Below are positions 1 to 11,319 of a stretch of DNA of 21,977 bases, piece by piece (within the stretch, counting starts at the first letter, position 1; every line of letters starts with the position of its first letter). The notes under the pieces were generated by a model. The model was not told the origin of the DNA, ran no database searches, and worked only from the letters and a program-made list of their open reading frames with translations. This DNA comes from Calcarisporiella thermophila CBS 279.70 (Eukaryota; Calcarisporiellomycota). The stretch is from NCBI RefSeq assembly GCF_041956535.1, contig NW_027192195.1:155931-177907 (forward strand), written 5' to 3'. A program made the position numbers and the translations under genes.

Positions 1-94
1 TAACCCTCCCCCTGATCGGGTTGCCCAAAAAATTCTGCTTTGATTGGAAAAAAAATCTTTATGGCTATTGAATATGACCCCGATTTTTCAAGAA

Positions 95-168
95 GCTCGT
101 GTAGCTAAGTTGGTTATAGCGTGGCGCTAATAACGCCAAGGTCACAGGTTCGATCCCTGTCACGAGCA
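95..168 (+). tRNA. tRNA-Ile (anticodon AAT)
   Basis: A complete cloverleaf of 74 nt including the discriminator A. The acceptor stem GCTCGTG (95-101) pairs perfectly with CACGAGC (161-167). The D arm has stems GCTA and TAGC, the anticodon stem is TGGCG/CGCCA, and the loop CTAATAA places AAT at 129-131. The T arm is ACAGG-TTCGATC-CCTGT. No intron is present. A T-run (169-172) follows directly and can serve as a Pol III terminator. Confidence 0.96.
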
Positions 169-275
169 TTTTTGTTGTTTCATTTTACGATGTTTTTAGC
201 TGAAATAATTGAATTATCACCTATATTACATTAATATCCTCGAGAAGAATAAATATAAATGGTTATTTTTATTCA

Positions 276-2593
276 TCAAAAAAATAAGCGTAATGGTATA
301 TCAGGTGGAATGAACTGTCGACGCATACTGCGAGTTTGGGTTGGTTGTAAGTAATCCCGATGCCAATTGGGTTGGAGCGGTGTAATTGAAGTGGGGTTGA
401 ATGGCATAAAGTGATTCAAGTAGTTGTAATGATCCGCCCAAATTGAATGATGTGAAGTAGGATAGTAGTATTGGGCGGTGGAATCAAAGTGATTAGGAAA
501 TGGCATATTAGTAGAGGGTGATGGTTGAGTTTCTGGAAGTGTATATTCTTCTTGAGGAGGCAAAGAATGCTGAGCAATCGGAAGGGTATTATGTTCGCTG
601 CTCCACTCATATGTTATCCCAGCACTTTCCTCCAGTTTTTGAGAATCTGCTTCATCTGCTTCCACATCCTCCGTATCGTCAATATCTTTCAAAGGTTTCT
701 CGGACTCTGCATTTGGTTCTTCAGTTTCGATACTTGAAGTAATTGTATCAGCTTTATCACTAATCTTTCTTTTTCGATCCAATCGCAACTAAAATCAACA
801 AAATTTCGTTTCAAAAATCAGATATTAAACGCACAGGAAACAGTGTGATTTACCAGAGCTTTTTTTCTCTTTTGCTCTAATATCTCATAGGCTTCTCGAT
901 CTGCACTTGATGTAAGCTCACGTTCATGGTGGGACAGTGGTATTGCTTTATCTAGACAAAAATATAAAATCAATTGGTAGAAGTAACCATATGAAAAATA
1001 TTTACCAGGCAAAGGACCAATTTGCATATGGTGCTTTTCGCGCCAATCCATCAATCTACTTAGTTCCATTTCATTAACAAAGCTTACTGCCAAACCTTGA
1101 GTGCCAAAACGGCCTGTCCGTCCGATACGATGCAGATATGTCTCAGGATCGCGGGGGAGGTCGAGGTTAATCACAAGATTGACACGTTCGATATCGATCC
1201 CACGAGCAAGCTAGGTTGGAATTAACAAGTACATGCATCTGTTTAGCTTCGAAGAAGAACCGATAAATAAATTTTAGAGCTTACCAAATCACTGCACACA
1301 ATGACTCGAAGCTGAAAATTGCGTGCCATTGACATTGCTGCAAGCCGGCTTTTTTGATCCAGATTCCCTGCAATATGAAATGAGATCCATCCAAGTTTTG
1401 TCAAGAATCTCGTCAGTTCTGTTGCTCTAGTGGTATTATGAAGTTGCAATATTCAACTTAAACATCCTTAGGAATCTTAATATAATAATATACCTTCCGC
1501 GATGATTTATAAACACTATGCACTGGTAAAAAGGTATTCGGCTCAGAAGCTTTTCCAGTTCTTGGAACTTTACTTTGTATGAGTGATATTGCGCGAGCAT
1601 AGAATCCTTTCGTGGTTGATCCAGAGGGTAATCATCGATGAGTCTGTAATATTGAGAAACACCTAATGAAAAACAAAGTGGAAATGGTATTGTGCTGAAT
1701 TGCAAAACAATGCTGTATTTCACTACCTTCCAGAGTCTCTTGGCCTCGACAAAGCATAATATAATGAGGGTTGGGTACATATTTCTCTAGCTGAGAAAGA
1801 AGGGGCTCATCGTATGTCGCTGAAAATGCCATAACCTGTTTGTCTTTCGGTAAATTCTGCAGGATAACCCTAGAGCAAGCAAGTCCTATTAATAAGTTAT
1901 TGCTTGACACAAGTTAATGCTTAACTACTTTATTTGGCTGGAGAACGGTTCCTGCATCAATTTATCGGCTTCGTCCATCACAACTAGCCTGATATTTTTT
2001 GCCGGCAATGTTTTCGATTTTAACAGACTACCAATACGACCTGATGAAAACTTGGTGAAAAAGTAATCTTTCGGTAAACTCATGTCATATACTTACCTGG
2101 AGTTCCCACAATTATGTGTGTACCTTGGAGTCGCGCCGGATCTCTTGAAGGTGCTAAACCCCCAATAAATGCTTCGCATCGCAGATTCGGTATGTATTTT
2201 CCGACTGATTTGACCACTTCTTTAATCTGAACCGCGATTTCTCGAGTAGGAGCAAGTATGAGAGCCTACGCGTGCATTAATGATGTAATTCAAGAATTTT
2301 ACTTGCAAACATAGAATTAATTTTACCTGTGGGAGCGCAATAGAATAATCTATTGCTTCCAGTCCGATAATAGCAAAAACAATAGTTTTTCCTGTCCCAG
2401 ATTTTGCCTGCGCAACAACGTTAATACCAAGTCGTCCTAATGGAATGGCCTTAAACTGGATAGGCGAGGGATGCTCATAACCTGACTGTACTAAGCCAGA
2501 TAGAAGTCGGGAATCAGACACCAGCGAGGAAAAGTCAACATCCTCATCGACTTGCACGTCCCTTGTTTTCCGGAAGGAAGATATCGCAGCCAT
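276..2593 (-). CDS. DDX20: DEAD-box RNA helicase DDX20/Gemin3-like
   Basis: Nine exons join in phase: 2593-2327, 2265-2097, 2040-1929, 1869-1727, 1662-1494, 1426-1285, 1210-1006, 951-854, 788-276, giving 605 aa; the eight introns are 54-74 bp. Motifs in order: Q motif GYEHPSPIQ (38-46), Walker A AKSGTGKT (63-70), PTRE (95-98), DEAD (168-171), SAT (199-201), ARGID (336-340) and HRIGRTGR (361-368). Segments [13 protein letters not shown] and [11 protein letters not shown] resemble metazoan DDX20 rather than eIF4A or Dbp helicases. DDX20 is the helicase of the SMN complex, which loads Sm rings on snRNAs. The last exon encodes an acidic linker followed by a Tyr/His/Pro-rich tail (about residues 436-605), shorter than the human tail (human protein about 824 aa), with no recognised domain. 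The start at 2593 is the first ATG of an open exon. The family call is strong; exact exon ends are inferred from GT-AG sites and phase. Confidence 0.92.
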
Positions 2594-2945
2594 ACATTTA
2601 AAGTAGAAAAATTATTCAAATATTCGATAATATACACTTTATTCGAATAGAGCCAAATTTAAGGTAAGCAAGCCACAAAAAATCAAATTAGGCTGATATT
2701 ATTAGGGTAGGGGAATAGATCAATATCTCATGCTACTAGGCTAAACGCTCCGTTAAGTCATATGCGGCTATTAGACTTGAAACAACTCTGCTTCACAGTT
2801 CATTTTTGAATGAGCGACATTATGGGTGATATTTTATTAAGTACTATAAAGTGCCTAATAAAAGGTCCAATTTTACAATAATAAATGATATCTAGGTTTA
2901 ATATATTATGTTATCAAGTGTCTATTTTATTGATATCTGCAATAG
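2594..2945. other. AT-rich intergenic, 3' of GTPase gene and 5' of DDX20
   Basis: These 352 bases separate two minus-strand genes. They must hold the promoter of DDX20 and the 3' UTR of the GTPase gene. I see only AT-rich unique sequence, with no credible ORF, RNA gene or repeat. Confidence 0.6.
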
Positions 2946-4604
2946 CTATTTCACTCCGTAAAATTTTTGTATTCTTCCATTGAAAAAGGGCATTAATGGA
3001 GTACGTGTATGTACTCCAGCACCTCCAGGAGTAAGCACTCTTATCAGCGCACGATCAAAAACACCAGTTAAAGCCACCCATCCAAGGCCTGAAAACACCA
3101 CGTCTAGAGTAGCCATGTTTTTATGCTTGCCATGAACTTCGAGTGTAGCTGCCTCCGAGAGAGATGGGAATGATTCCTGGCGATCAGCATCGGGTGGGTT
3201 TAATAATGAATAGTCATTGAAATCCATCCTTTTAGTGATGTTAATTGCCTTTTCAGTATGGGTAATATGAGGGTCAAGGGTTGTAAAGAGCGTGAACAAA
3301 ACAGGGTTGGTCCCCTCTAGATAATCGATGCGTATCATTCCACCAAGGAAGAGACTTTTTCCTATTGCAATAGAAATAGGTAAGATACGCAACCACTATG
3401 TAAAGGCATTAGTCGCAAGTGTTTTTCCTTCATAGTATTTACCTGGTAGCATACGATAGGTGACCGGCTTGAGTTGTTTGGTAGGTATGACTCGCTTCAA
3501 CTCCGTTGGGTTGAGCAAGTGCAGTAGCTGATCTTTATTCACAATACCTGGAGTATCTATCAGGAAGCGTTTCTTTGTCGTCTGCCCAAACAAATCTCCA
3601 AATGTATCAAGGGGAATTTGTATCATTCCCATCGTAGTGCCAGGGAAATAAGACGATGTGACTCGATGATATCGTGGATCGATGATAGGGGTTGTTGTGG
3701 AACTACGCGCCGAATTTCGCAGAAGCGAATTTATAAGCTCGGATTTTCCAACGTTAGTTGATCCAATCAAGCACAAATCATCAGTGGGATTTCTCAACTC
3801 GGCTATTGCGCGACATAAACTGCGCACCCCTATGTTCCTTTTAGCACTTACAAGATGGACCCCATCAACACGAGGCAACCCAACTCGCGCACACTGCTGC
3901 TTTAGCCATTCCACAATCCGCTGGTGCTTAGCATCTGGAGGAAGCAAGTCGACTTTATTAGCCACTACTAGTAGTGGATTCCCTTTTCCTATCAGCTGAC
4001 GAAGATCTGGGAGAATACTGCCGGGTATATCGAATATATCTACAACTTTAACTACGACAACATTTTGACGAGAACGGAGGAACTTGAGGAATGAGCGATC
4101 TTCTACAAGAGTTTCTTGCCAATAGGATGTGGTGTTGGTACTGTGATGTGTGAGGTGATGACATCGTTGACATATGATCCGTCGCTCCTTTTCCACATTT
4201 CTTGGTATATTCTCCTCCTTCTCTGATAGGACTACACCGGGGAAATATGTGCGCCGAGTTTCCTCGTCAAGTCGGCTTACCATCTCTCTGAATTCTAGAT
4301 TTGACATTTTCTTTTTTATCGAACTTGATTCATTTTGTTCGACAGTTTTAAACTCAGGTAGATATCCTGGTTTAGAGGGATCTACTCGCTGAAATGGATT
4401 ACCGCAGCCAGGGCATTGTTTTTCCTTTAATGTGTCCACAGCGGTAGAGTAGCGCTTGCATTGTATAAAAATGCCGTAATTTCTCGGTAAGAAAGAATGC
4501 GTGTGGAGTGGTGAAGGTTGAAACTTTGTACTTGTAAAGCTACGATTTATATGACTTATACGCCGAAATGGTTGGGTAAGCGCTAATAATCTCTGCCATC
4601 GCAT
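2946..4604 (-). CDS. GEP3: Mitochondrial YqeH-type circularly permuted GTPase (Gep3/Mtg3/NOA1-like)
   Basis: Two exons (4604-3443 and 3361-2946) flank an 81-bp intron; the splice restores PGKSLFLGGMIRIDY, a conserved C-domain motif of this family. From the ATG at 4602-4604 the protein is 525 aa. It begins with an Arg-rich stretch without acidic residues, typical of a mitochondrial targeting peptide. A zinc-binding pair follows (C64, C67 and C145, C148). The GTPase motifs are in permuted order: NKVD (216-219, G4), SAK (254-256, G5), GSTNVGKS (281-288, G1), PGTT (about 322-325, G2), DTPG (350-353, G3). The family acts in assembly of the small mitochondrial ribosomal subunit. An in-frame ATG at 4676 would add 24 residues and give 549 aa; I prefer 4604 because the targeting signal then sits at the N terminus. 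The upstream region is shared with the divergent UBP15 gene. Confidence 0.93.
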
Positions 4605-5186
4605 TTTAACTGTCAAAGTTAAAGCTTCGAAGATAAAAAATAACGGGACTGCTTTTGACTCGTATTTTAACGTCATCTACAGTAAATCGATATCCGTTCT
4701 TTCCTTAGGAACTAGTAAAAGTTGGATGAATGGGAGGTTGCAGCGATAAATAAGAATATCAAGGTAATTATTACGTGTTTTGATTTAGTGTTCCCCTGTT
4801 GCCTTTATTTGATAATTATATTATCAAATATAATGTTTTTCGTTGGAATCCAATTCTTATCAATAACTAATAATAATTATATTATCTAATTTTCAACACG
4901 GCATCTCCTAGATCCCCTCTTTTAGATTCATTATTTCAATTAGATAAACATAGAAGGGAGAAGCATAGATAGTTGGATTCTCTATCGTTGATATTTAGGA
5001 ACACATTCCAGAATCATCTTGCTTACGAATATCTACCCTTATTTCCACCTCACGATTCATAAAGTTACGCAACCAACTATACTTTGAAATATGGTAGTTT
5101 CTAATGTCATCTGCCACTCTCACAATGGAAATATTTTATTGATTTTATTTTCATCCTTTTTTAATGCCTAAACTCAGGACGATCCA
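4605..5186. promoter_or_regulatory. Divergent intergenic region between GTPase and UBP15 genes
   Basis: About 580 bp (510 bp if the GTPase starts at 4676) between two divergent start codons, so it probably carries both promoters. It is AT-rich, with an AT-only-like stretch around 4800-4890. I could not single out a convincing TATA box or other named site for either gene. Confidence 0.45.
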
Positions 5187-8100
5187 ATGGAGATTTCAGC
5201 TGATGAAAATGCTCAGATGGCGATAGTGGCAAAACAGGGCCAGAGTGCAGATGAGGAGCCACCTTCCGTGCTTGATAGTAGGCATTCAGATAATTCCACT
5301 AAAATGAACCTGGATTCTCACAATGCCTATCTTTAGATGAGCGATTTGCTAAAAAGAACATGCCCGATCTGGGAATTGAAGTTGAAGATTTTCAAGTGTA
5401 TCATTGGGAAATTAAAGACTGGAAATCACTGGATAAGCGAATAACAGGTCCCAATTTCGAAGTTGGAGGATGGAAATGGTAATTCCCAACATCGAAATTC
5501 ATAATCATGAAATATTGTCGTCAACCTATTTATTTTATCCAGGCGGATTCTGCTCTTCCCAGGAGGCAATAATATACCCGACCAAATCTCTTGTTACCTG
5601 GATTTCGCGGACGCGCAAACCGCGCCTGCTGGATGGCACGTGTGTGGTCAGTTTGCACTTGCTATATCGAACCCACATAAGCCGAATATCTATGTTTTCC
5701 ATCGTACGTTCATATCTATTATTGCCGTTTATTGGTTTACCATTTATTGTTTATTCATGATTCTACAGATGCACATCATCGATTCACTGCCGAGGAAGCA
5801 GATTGGGGCTTCACACGATTTGTTGATTTCAAGAGGGCCTTCGAAGGACAAGAACTTCCTCGGTCACTTATTGAAGATGGCGAGACGAGAATATCGGCCT
5901 ACGTTCGCGTGCTCAAAGATAAGACTGGCGTGCTATGGCACAACTTCATTAACTATGACTCGAAAAAAGAAACTGGCTACGTTGGAATGACGAACCAGGG
6001 AGCTACTTGTTATATGAATTCGATGTTACAATCCCTCTATTGCACCAACTATTTCCGTAAGGCCGTTTACCAAATACCAACCGAGAATGATGAGCCCGCC
6101 AAGAGTATGGCTCTTGCTTTGCAGCGAGTCTTCTACAACTTGCAATTTACCGACCAGGCAGTTGGCACGAATGAGCTTACCAAATCCTTCGGATGGGACT
6201 CCCTGGATGCTTTTATGCAACATGATGTCCAGGAGTTCAACCGAGTATTGCAGGACCACTTGGAAGCGAAAATGAAAAATACACCCGCCGACGGAGCCAT
6301 TGATCGCCTGTTTGTGGGTAAGACAAAGAGCTATATCAAGTGTATCAACGTGGATTATGAATCGTCCAGAATTGAGAACTATTACGATATCCAATTGAAC
6401 GTCAAGGGGTGTAAGACCCTTAGAGACTCTTTCAAGGAGTATATCATGGAAGAAACCCTCGAGGGGGATAACAAATACATGGCCGAAGGTTTTGGACTGC
6501 AGGATGCGAAGAAGGGTGTGAAATTCTTGAGCTTCCCTCCTGTTTTACACCTGCAGTTGAAGCGATATGAATATGATATGATGCGCGATACGATGGTGAA
6601 AATCAACGACCGGCACGAATTTCCATTTGAGATCGATCTTGAGGAGTTCCTTGCCCCCGAAGCAGACCGCACCAAACCCCACAAATACAGACTACACGGA
6701 GTTCTCGTGCACAGCGGCGACTTACACGGGGGACATTACTTCGCCCTGCTCAAGCCTGAGAAGGAAGGAAAGTGGCTCAAATTCGATGATGATCGTGTAG
6801 TTCCGGTGACCGATAAGGAAGTGTTGGAGGATAACTATGGCGGAGAGTCCCTTAATGGCTACCTCCGAACAGGGCTGCGTACCCTCAAGCGATTCACCAA
6901 CGCATATATGTTGGTTTACATCAGGGAGTCTGAGATGGACTGGATTTTGTCCCCCGTCCGAGATGAAGACATCCCGGTACATCTGCAGACAAGAATCGAA
7001 AAGGAGAAGCTCGCCCTGGAGACTCGCCGGCGAGAACGCGAGGAGATGCACCTCTACCTAACCGCTCGCATCATCTCTGACCAAACCATGCAACGCCATC
7101 AAGGCTTCGACCTGGCCAACTTCGAGGATAAAACGTTCCCCCTCTCCGAAACCACCGACCTCCGGGTGCTAAAGACGGAAACATATCCCGCGTTTAAGCA
7201 GCGAGTCGCGGCGGAATTCGGTCTCCCTGTCGAGCGTTTTCGGCTCTGGGTCATGGTCAACAGACAGAACAAAACTATCCGCCCGGATACTCCAATCCCA
7301 GAAAATGACCCCAACCTAAGTACGCCTATGAGCTTGGTTTCATGACATCCTTGATGGCTTAACCTTTGTTGTTTACTGTAGCAATGGAAACGGTGCGAGA
7401 TAAAATGGCCTCACGAACCTCCGATTTAAAGCTATATTTAGAGAGCGCTGACCGTCCACTTAGCGAGAAGATGGTCTTCCCACCTGAGGGCTCCAACTAT
7501 ATCCTGATATTTATCAAGCACTTTAACTTAGAGACGCAGACCATTGAGTAAGTGAATGATTCATCACCCCCTACAAGAATAGAGCTCGAATAAGAGCCAT
7601 CATCTTTTGAATTTTAGAGGATTGGGTCACATGTATGTCCTGAAAAATTCTAAAGTCGGCGAAATCGTCCCACAGCTTAATGAACGAGCCGGCCTTCCCC
7701 CTCAGACACAGCTCAAACTCTTTGAAGAGATCAAGCCCTCTATGATTGAAGCGATGAACCCACGCGCTTCATTCTCAAGCTCAGAGATCCAGGATGGCGA
7801 CATCCTATGCGTGCAGCGAGACGTCTCGCATCAAGAGTGAGTCCATGAGAGTCGTTTAAATCTCCAATATTATACTAAGGATTCCTTTTTGTCGGCTGTG
7901 ATAGAGCCACAGAGCTAGAGAAGAATAACCGTTTTTCGTCTGCAAAGAAATTCTATGACCACCTGGCCAACCGCGTACTAGTCCAATTCAAGCCAAAAGT
8001 AGCCCGCTTCCCCACCACTCAGCAACAGCAGTCGCTTCCAGAATTTGAGCTGATGCTAAGCCACCGGATGCACTATGATTTAGTAGCGCAGAAGGTGGCC

Positions 8101-8955
8101 GAACGGCTTTCCGTCCTTGATCCGATGAAGCTGCGCTTCACCAACGCCAGTCCCCCGCTTAATCTCCCTCGAAATATGGTCCGTCGGACACAAAACACAA
8201 ACCTGGTCGAAATGTTGGGCCCCGCCTTTGGAGCAAAGAATAATGTGCTCTACTACGAGGTTCTCGAGATTTCCATCTTGGAATTGGAGAGCAAGCGGAT
8301 GGTGAGCGTGGTCTGGACGGGGAAAAATTTGAAGGAAGAGACCACCGTCGATGTCGTGGTTGAAAAGGCAGGCATCATTGCCGATCTCGTGCGGGAAGTC
8401 AAAACGAAGCTGAACAGCGAGGAATTGACCTCGATGGCTGAGGTACGCGTGGTTCACGTGGAGAAATGTCGCGTGAGGCGTGTGTTCTCTCCTCTCGACC
8501 CCATTGCCGATATCCCGGACAACGCGTTGATCTATGTCGAGGAGATACTCCCTGAGGAGCTGGAAGCGATGCAAGACGACAACTATAGGTTGATAGAGGT
8601 GGTGCATTTCAACAAGGATCCACAACACCTACATGGTCTGCCTTTCCAATTTTTGCTTCGTGCCGGGGAGCCGATCTCGGAAACCAAGTGCCGGCTGCAG
8701 GCCCGACTTGGGATGGGAGACAAAGAGTTTGCAAAGGTTCAAATCGCTGTGCTGAAACAGGACGCGCCGGCCGACTATATAGAGGAGGAGGAGGAGGAGA
8801 AGGAAGAGGGGGCGGCAGCGGCGGATAAGGGAAAGTCAGCCAAAGTGTTGGTTGATATAGGGAATTGGAACGCGGACATTCTCGGGCTAGACTATCCTGG
8901 CCGAGCGAAGCCGCGGAATGGAGGGATGGAAAGGGCGATTTTTATTAAGGGATGA
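5187..8955 (+). CDS. UBP15: Ubiquitin-specific protease UBP15/USP7 (MATH-USP-UBL)
   Basis: Seven exons join in phase: 5187-5277, 5337-5478, 5543-5703, 5769-7319, 7382-7547, 7618-7836, 7905-8955, giving 1126 aa (human USP7 1102 aa); introns are 59-70 bp. After a short acidic N terminus, a MATH/TRAF domain spans about 45-190 (VYHWEIKDWKS, ILLFPGGNN, YLDFAD). The USP domain spans about 205-515: Cys box NQGATCYMNS with catalytic C212, and His box VHSGDLHGGHY with H454, followed by KWLKFDDD. The C-terminal half corresponds to the UBL repeats that bind substrates and activate USP7; it contains an acidic low-complexity insert (EEEEEEKEEG) near 8782-8815 and ends with RAIFIKG, like other family members. 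The enzyme removes ubiquitin from nuclear and cytosolic substrates. The start at 5187 is the first ATG open into the MATH domain. All catalytic residues expected are present. Confidence 0.96.
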
Positions 8956-9406
8956 AGGTGATTTCTATTGTACGTTGGTTTTCTTCTTTCTTTTTCTTTT
9001 TCGTCTCTTTCTTCTAATTTGGGGCTTACGATTGATTTCCTTTTCATTTATTTCTTTTTTTTTTTTTCACTTGGATTTTATCTGTTTTATAAAAAATCGG
9101 GATGCAATAGATTTTCAAGTCGCCGCCTTGACCAAATAGTTCAGAAGATCGGCGGAGTATGAATACTTATGAATTTTGACGGTCACAGGTTTTCAGGCCT
9201 CCCAATCCAGTGACTGCATTGCTGTCACGACCCTTATCTTGTTCCTTTTTATTCCTTTAACTCTATCGTTTGGCTTTTCTTTTTTCTCTAGGCGGTTTTC
9301 CACTTCCTCAATCTTACCACCACCTGTCCATTTTTCTCTTCTTCATACACAAGCCCTCAATTCCCTTCTTTTTTTTTGTTTAGCTGCTGAGCGTCTCCTC
9401 TTCAGA
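8956..9406. other. Pyrimidine-rich intergenic region
   Basis: 3' end of UBP15 followed by the 5' region of the small ORF starting at 9407. The plus strand is strongly T/C-rich (8975-9070 with T13 at 9055-9067, and 9230-9380), typical of fungal UTR or promoter tracts. One frame stays open from 9176 into the small gene, but the upstream part is low-complexity and probably untranslated. No RNA gene seen. Confidence 0.5.
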
Positions 9407-9814
9407 ATGTTTCATTACCTCTCCTCCTGGTTCTCCTCCTCTGCTGCCCCTGCCAAGAACAAGTCCGCGCCCCCATCCCTGGCCGACGAAGCATGGGTGT
9501 TTCTCACCTCGTCGGGCACAGAGGCCGCAGACCCAGCTACCCTGATATCCGCCACTGCCTCTTCACAAGCCGATGCCCAGGTCAAGACCCCCCCCAATCG
9601 CACCATGAAACGGCCCACCCGTCAGGAACGTCGCCTTGAACAACGCCTGCTGCTCAAATCTGCAAAGCGGAATCAGCAGAAAATGGACCCCGCCCTGCTG
9701 GAGTTGCGGGAGGGGGAATTGCGTGCGCGAAAGATGCGTAGACTAATGCAGAAGGGAGCAAGAAGCGCGCAGAAGGAAATATGCCGGGTCATGACAAGGA
9801 GCGTGGTTGTGTAA
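9407..9814 (+). CDS. Small basic protein with a possible LC3-interacting (LIR) motif
   Basis: Intronless ORF of 135 aa, much more GC-rich than its flanks, which supports coding. I do not recognise the family with certainty. Visible parts: an N-terminal MFHYLSSWF that could form a short hydrophobic helix; a Ser/Ala linker; DEAWVFL at 27-33, which fits the LIR/AIM pattern (aromatic-x-x-Leu with acidic residues before it); and a long basic, probably helical C-terminal part from about residue 66 to 122, rich in Arg, Lys, Gln and Leu. This order (hydrophobic N terminus, acidic-W-x-x-L motif, basic tail) recalls TP53INP-type autophagy proteins, but that is pattern resemblance only. The start is the ATG after the long pyrimidine tract; an upstream in-frame extension from 9176 is low-complexity and less likely. 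Ends with hydrophobic VVV. Confidence 0.55.
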   Translation: MFHYLSSWFSSSAAPAKNKSAPPSLADEAWVFLTSSGTEAADPATLISATASSQADAQVKTPPNRTMKRPTRQERRLEQRLLLKSAKRNQQKMDPALLELREGELRARKMRRLMQKGARSAQKEICRVMTRSVVV

Positions 9815-10312
9815 ATATTCCTTTAGATCATTTTGCGATGACCACTATTTTTTGTATGGCAACCCATATTTTCGATCTATGTTTCATTGCTTTTATTCTG
9901 TATAGTTTTGTATTGAATTTTCTAGTCTATTAATTTTTCTTTTTGTGCAGAGGCTATTAGTGGATATGCTATCGTTTATTCGTTTTTTTTTTCTTTACCC
10001 TCATTCGCATTAACCAATATAAATACTTACGCTACTTCCTAATGTCTACATTGCCAATGAGCGGTTGTTCTAATGCCACCCCGCTTCCACTGTAGCGATC
10101 ACAACCAGCCTTGACACAAAGAAAAAACTCTATCCTCCAGGAGCGTGACTGTCCTCTCTGAATGATCTAGTCACGAGCGATTTCTTAGAAAAAGCTCTCA
10201 ACAGGAAATTCTTGCTAGGGGACCAAGATAGCTTTCTCCAGCGCTACTTTCTTCTTGTATCCTTTCCTGTGGAAGAACCCATCCCCCGATTTTGTTATTT
10301 CCATTATTTTTA
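9815..10312. other. Intergenic region between the small LIR-like ORF and the LisH-CTLH gene
   Basis: About 500 bases of T-rich sequence (notably 9938-9998), then a more mixed stretch that is probably the promoter and 5' UTR of the gene at 10313. No ORF, RNA gene or repeat could be supported. Confidence 0.5.
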
Positions 10313-11319
10313 ATGCCGTCTGATCCCGCTGCGTCCTCCTACGAGCAACTTCCGTCGCCCGATGACGCGGCTACCCGGCAATTGATCATAAGCTATCTGG
10401 CCACACATTGCCACTGTGAGACAGTGCACGCATTCTTTGCAAATGCAGGCGATCTCTCCTCCCCGCTCGCCCCCAGCAATGGAACCTCTAGCAATGGAAA
10501 CGGCGATGGTCTTGATGGAGAAGATATAATTATGGAGGAAGAAGGTAATTCTTAGATCTGAATGGTGAAGAACGGAGAAAGGGGGGGAGTGTGGAGAAAA
10601 TGACCCATTTCATTTTTCATTCTATTTTGTACCAGATGCGGTAGAGCCAACACATTCACTGAAGAAAAGACGAAGCCGAGTGATGTTCTTGGACTGTGAC
10701 ATGCTGTACCAGAGCGTGGAAGCAAGAAAAAGTACATTATGATCCACTCCATTTGCCACCTTTGAGCTTCCTAATTCAACCATTCTTTCTCGCTCCTTAT
10801 TGTCAACTAGGAATACGCGATGCCATTATCAACGGGCGAATCGAGGATTCCATCACCTTAATCGAGAGCCACTTTCCGGGAGCTCTTACCATCGATCCCG
10901 CATCACCGTCCCATTCTGCACGCACGGTTGCCACTGCATTTCAGCTTCAATGCCAGCGCTTTATTGAATATGTCCGAGCTCAGCGGCTGAACGACGCTTT
11001 AAACTTCGCGCAGGAAGTGCTCTCTCGCTTCCGAACTCTGGTGTCCGGAGACGAGTCGTACCTTGAACGGCTTTCTGACGTGTGCGCGCTAATGGCTTAC
11101 AAAAATCCGGCCGAATCGCCAGTAGCGCATCTGCTGAATCAGGAATGGCGAGAAAAGGTGGCAGACGAAGTGAATCAGGCACTCTTGGCGTATTGTGGGT
11201 TCCCGACAGAATCCACGCTAGAGCGTGTGGTACGGCAGGCGACGGTCGTGCGGCGGGAGTTGAGCGAATTGGAGGCTAAGGACAAGCGTTCGGAAAAGGT
11301 AAGCCCTCAGGGGGGCTAA
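10313..11319 (+). CDS. LisH-CTLH-CRA protein (RanBPM/GID8-like, no SPRY domain)
   Basis: Three exons (10313-10544, 10636-10731, 10811-11319) give 278 aa; introns are 91 and 79 bp. The LisH motif lies at about 21-47 (LIISYLATHCHCETVHAFF). A low-complexity acidic linker follows, then a CTLH/CRA region containing RIRDAIINGRIEDSITLIE, CQRFIEYV and AYKNPAESPVAHLL. This arrangement matches the C-terminal half of RanBPM/Gid1 and the whole of GID8, subunits of the CTLH/GID E3 ubiquitin ligase. No SPRY domain is encoded upstream, so it may be a GID8-type or free-standing fungal RanBPM-like member. Uncertain C terminus: a strong donor GTAAGC at 11299 and an acceptor at 11398-11399 would remove a 101-bp intron, replace the last six residues with 14 others and move the stop to about 11442 (286 aa). 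The domain call is firm, the orthologue assignment is not. Confidence 0.87.

Noticed and set aside
8080-8628. 182-codon minus-strand frame inside UBP15
   Set aside because: It lies antisense to a well-conserved exon, has no motif, and is explained by the codon use of the real gene.
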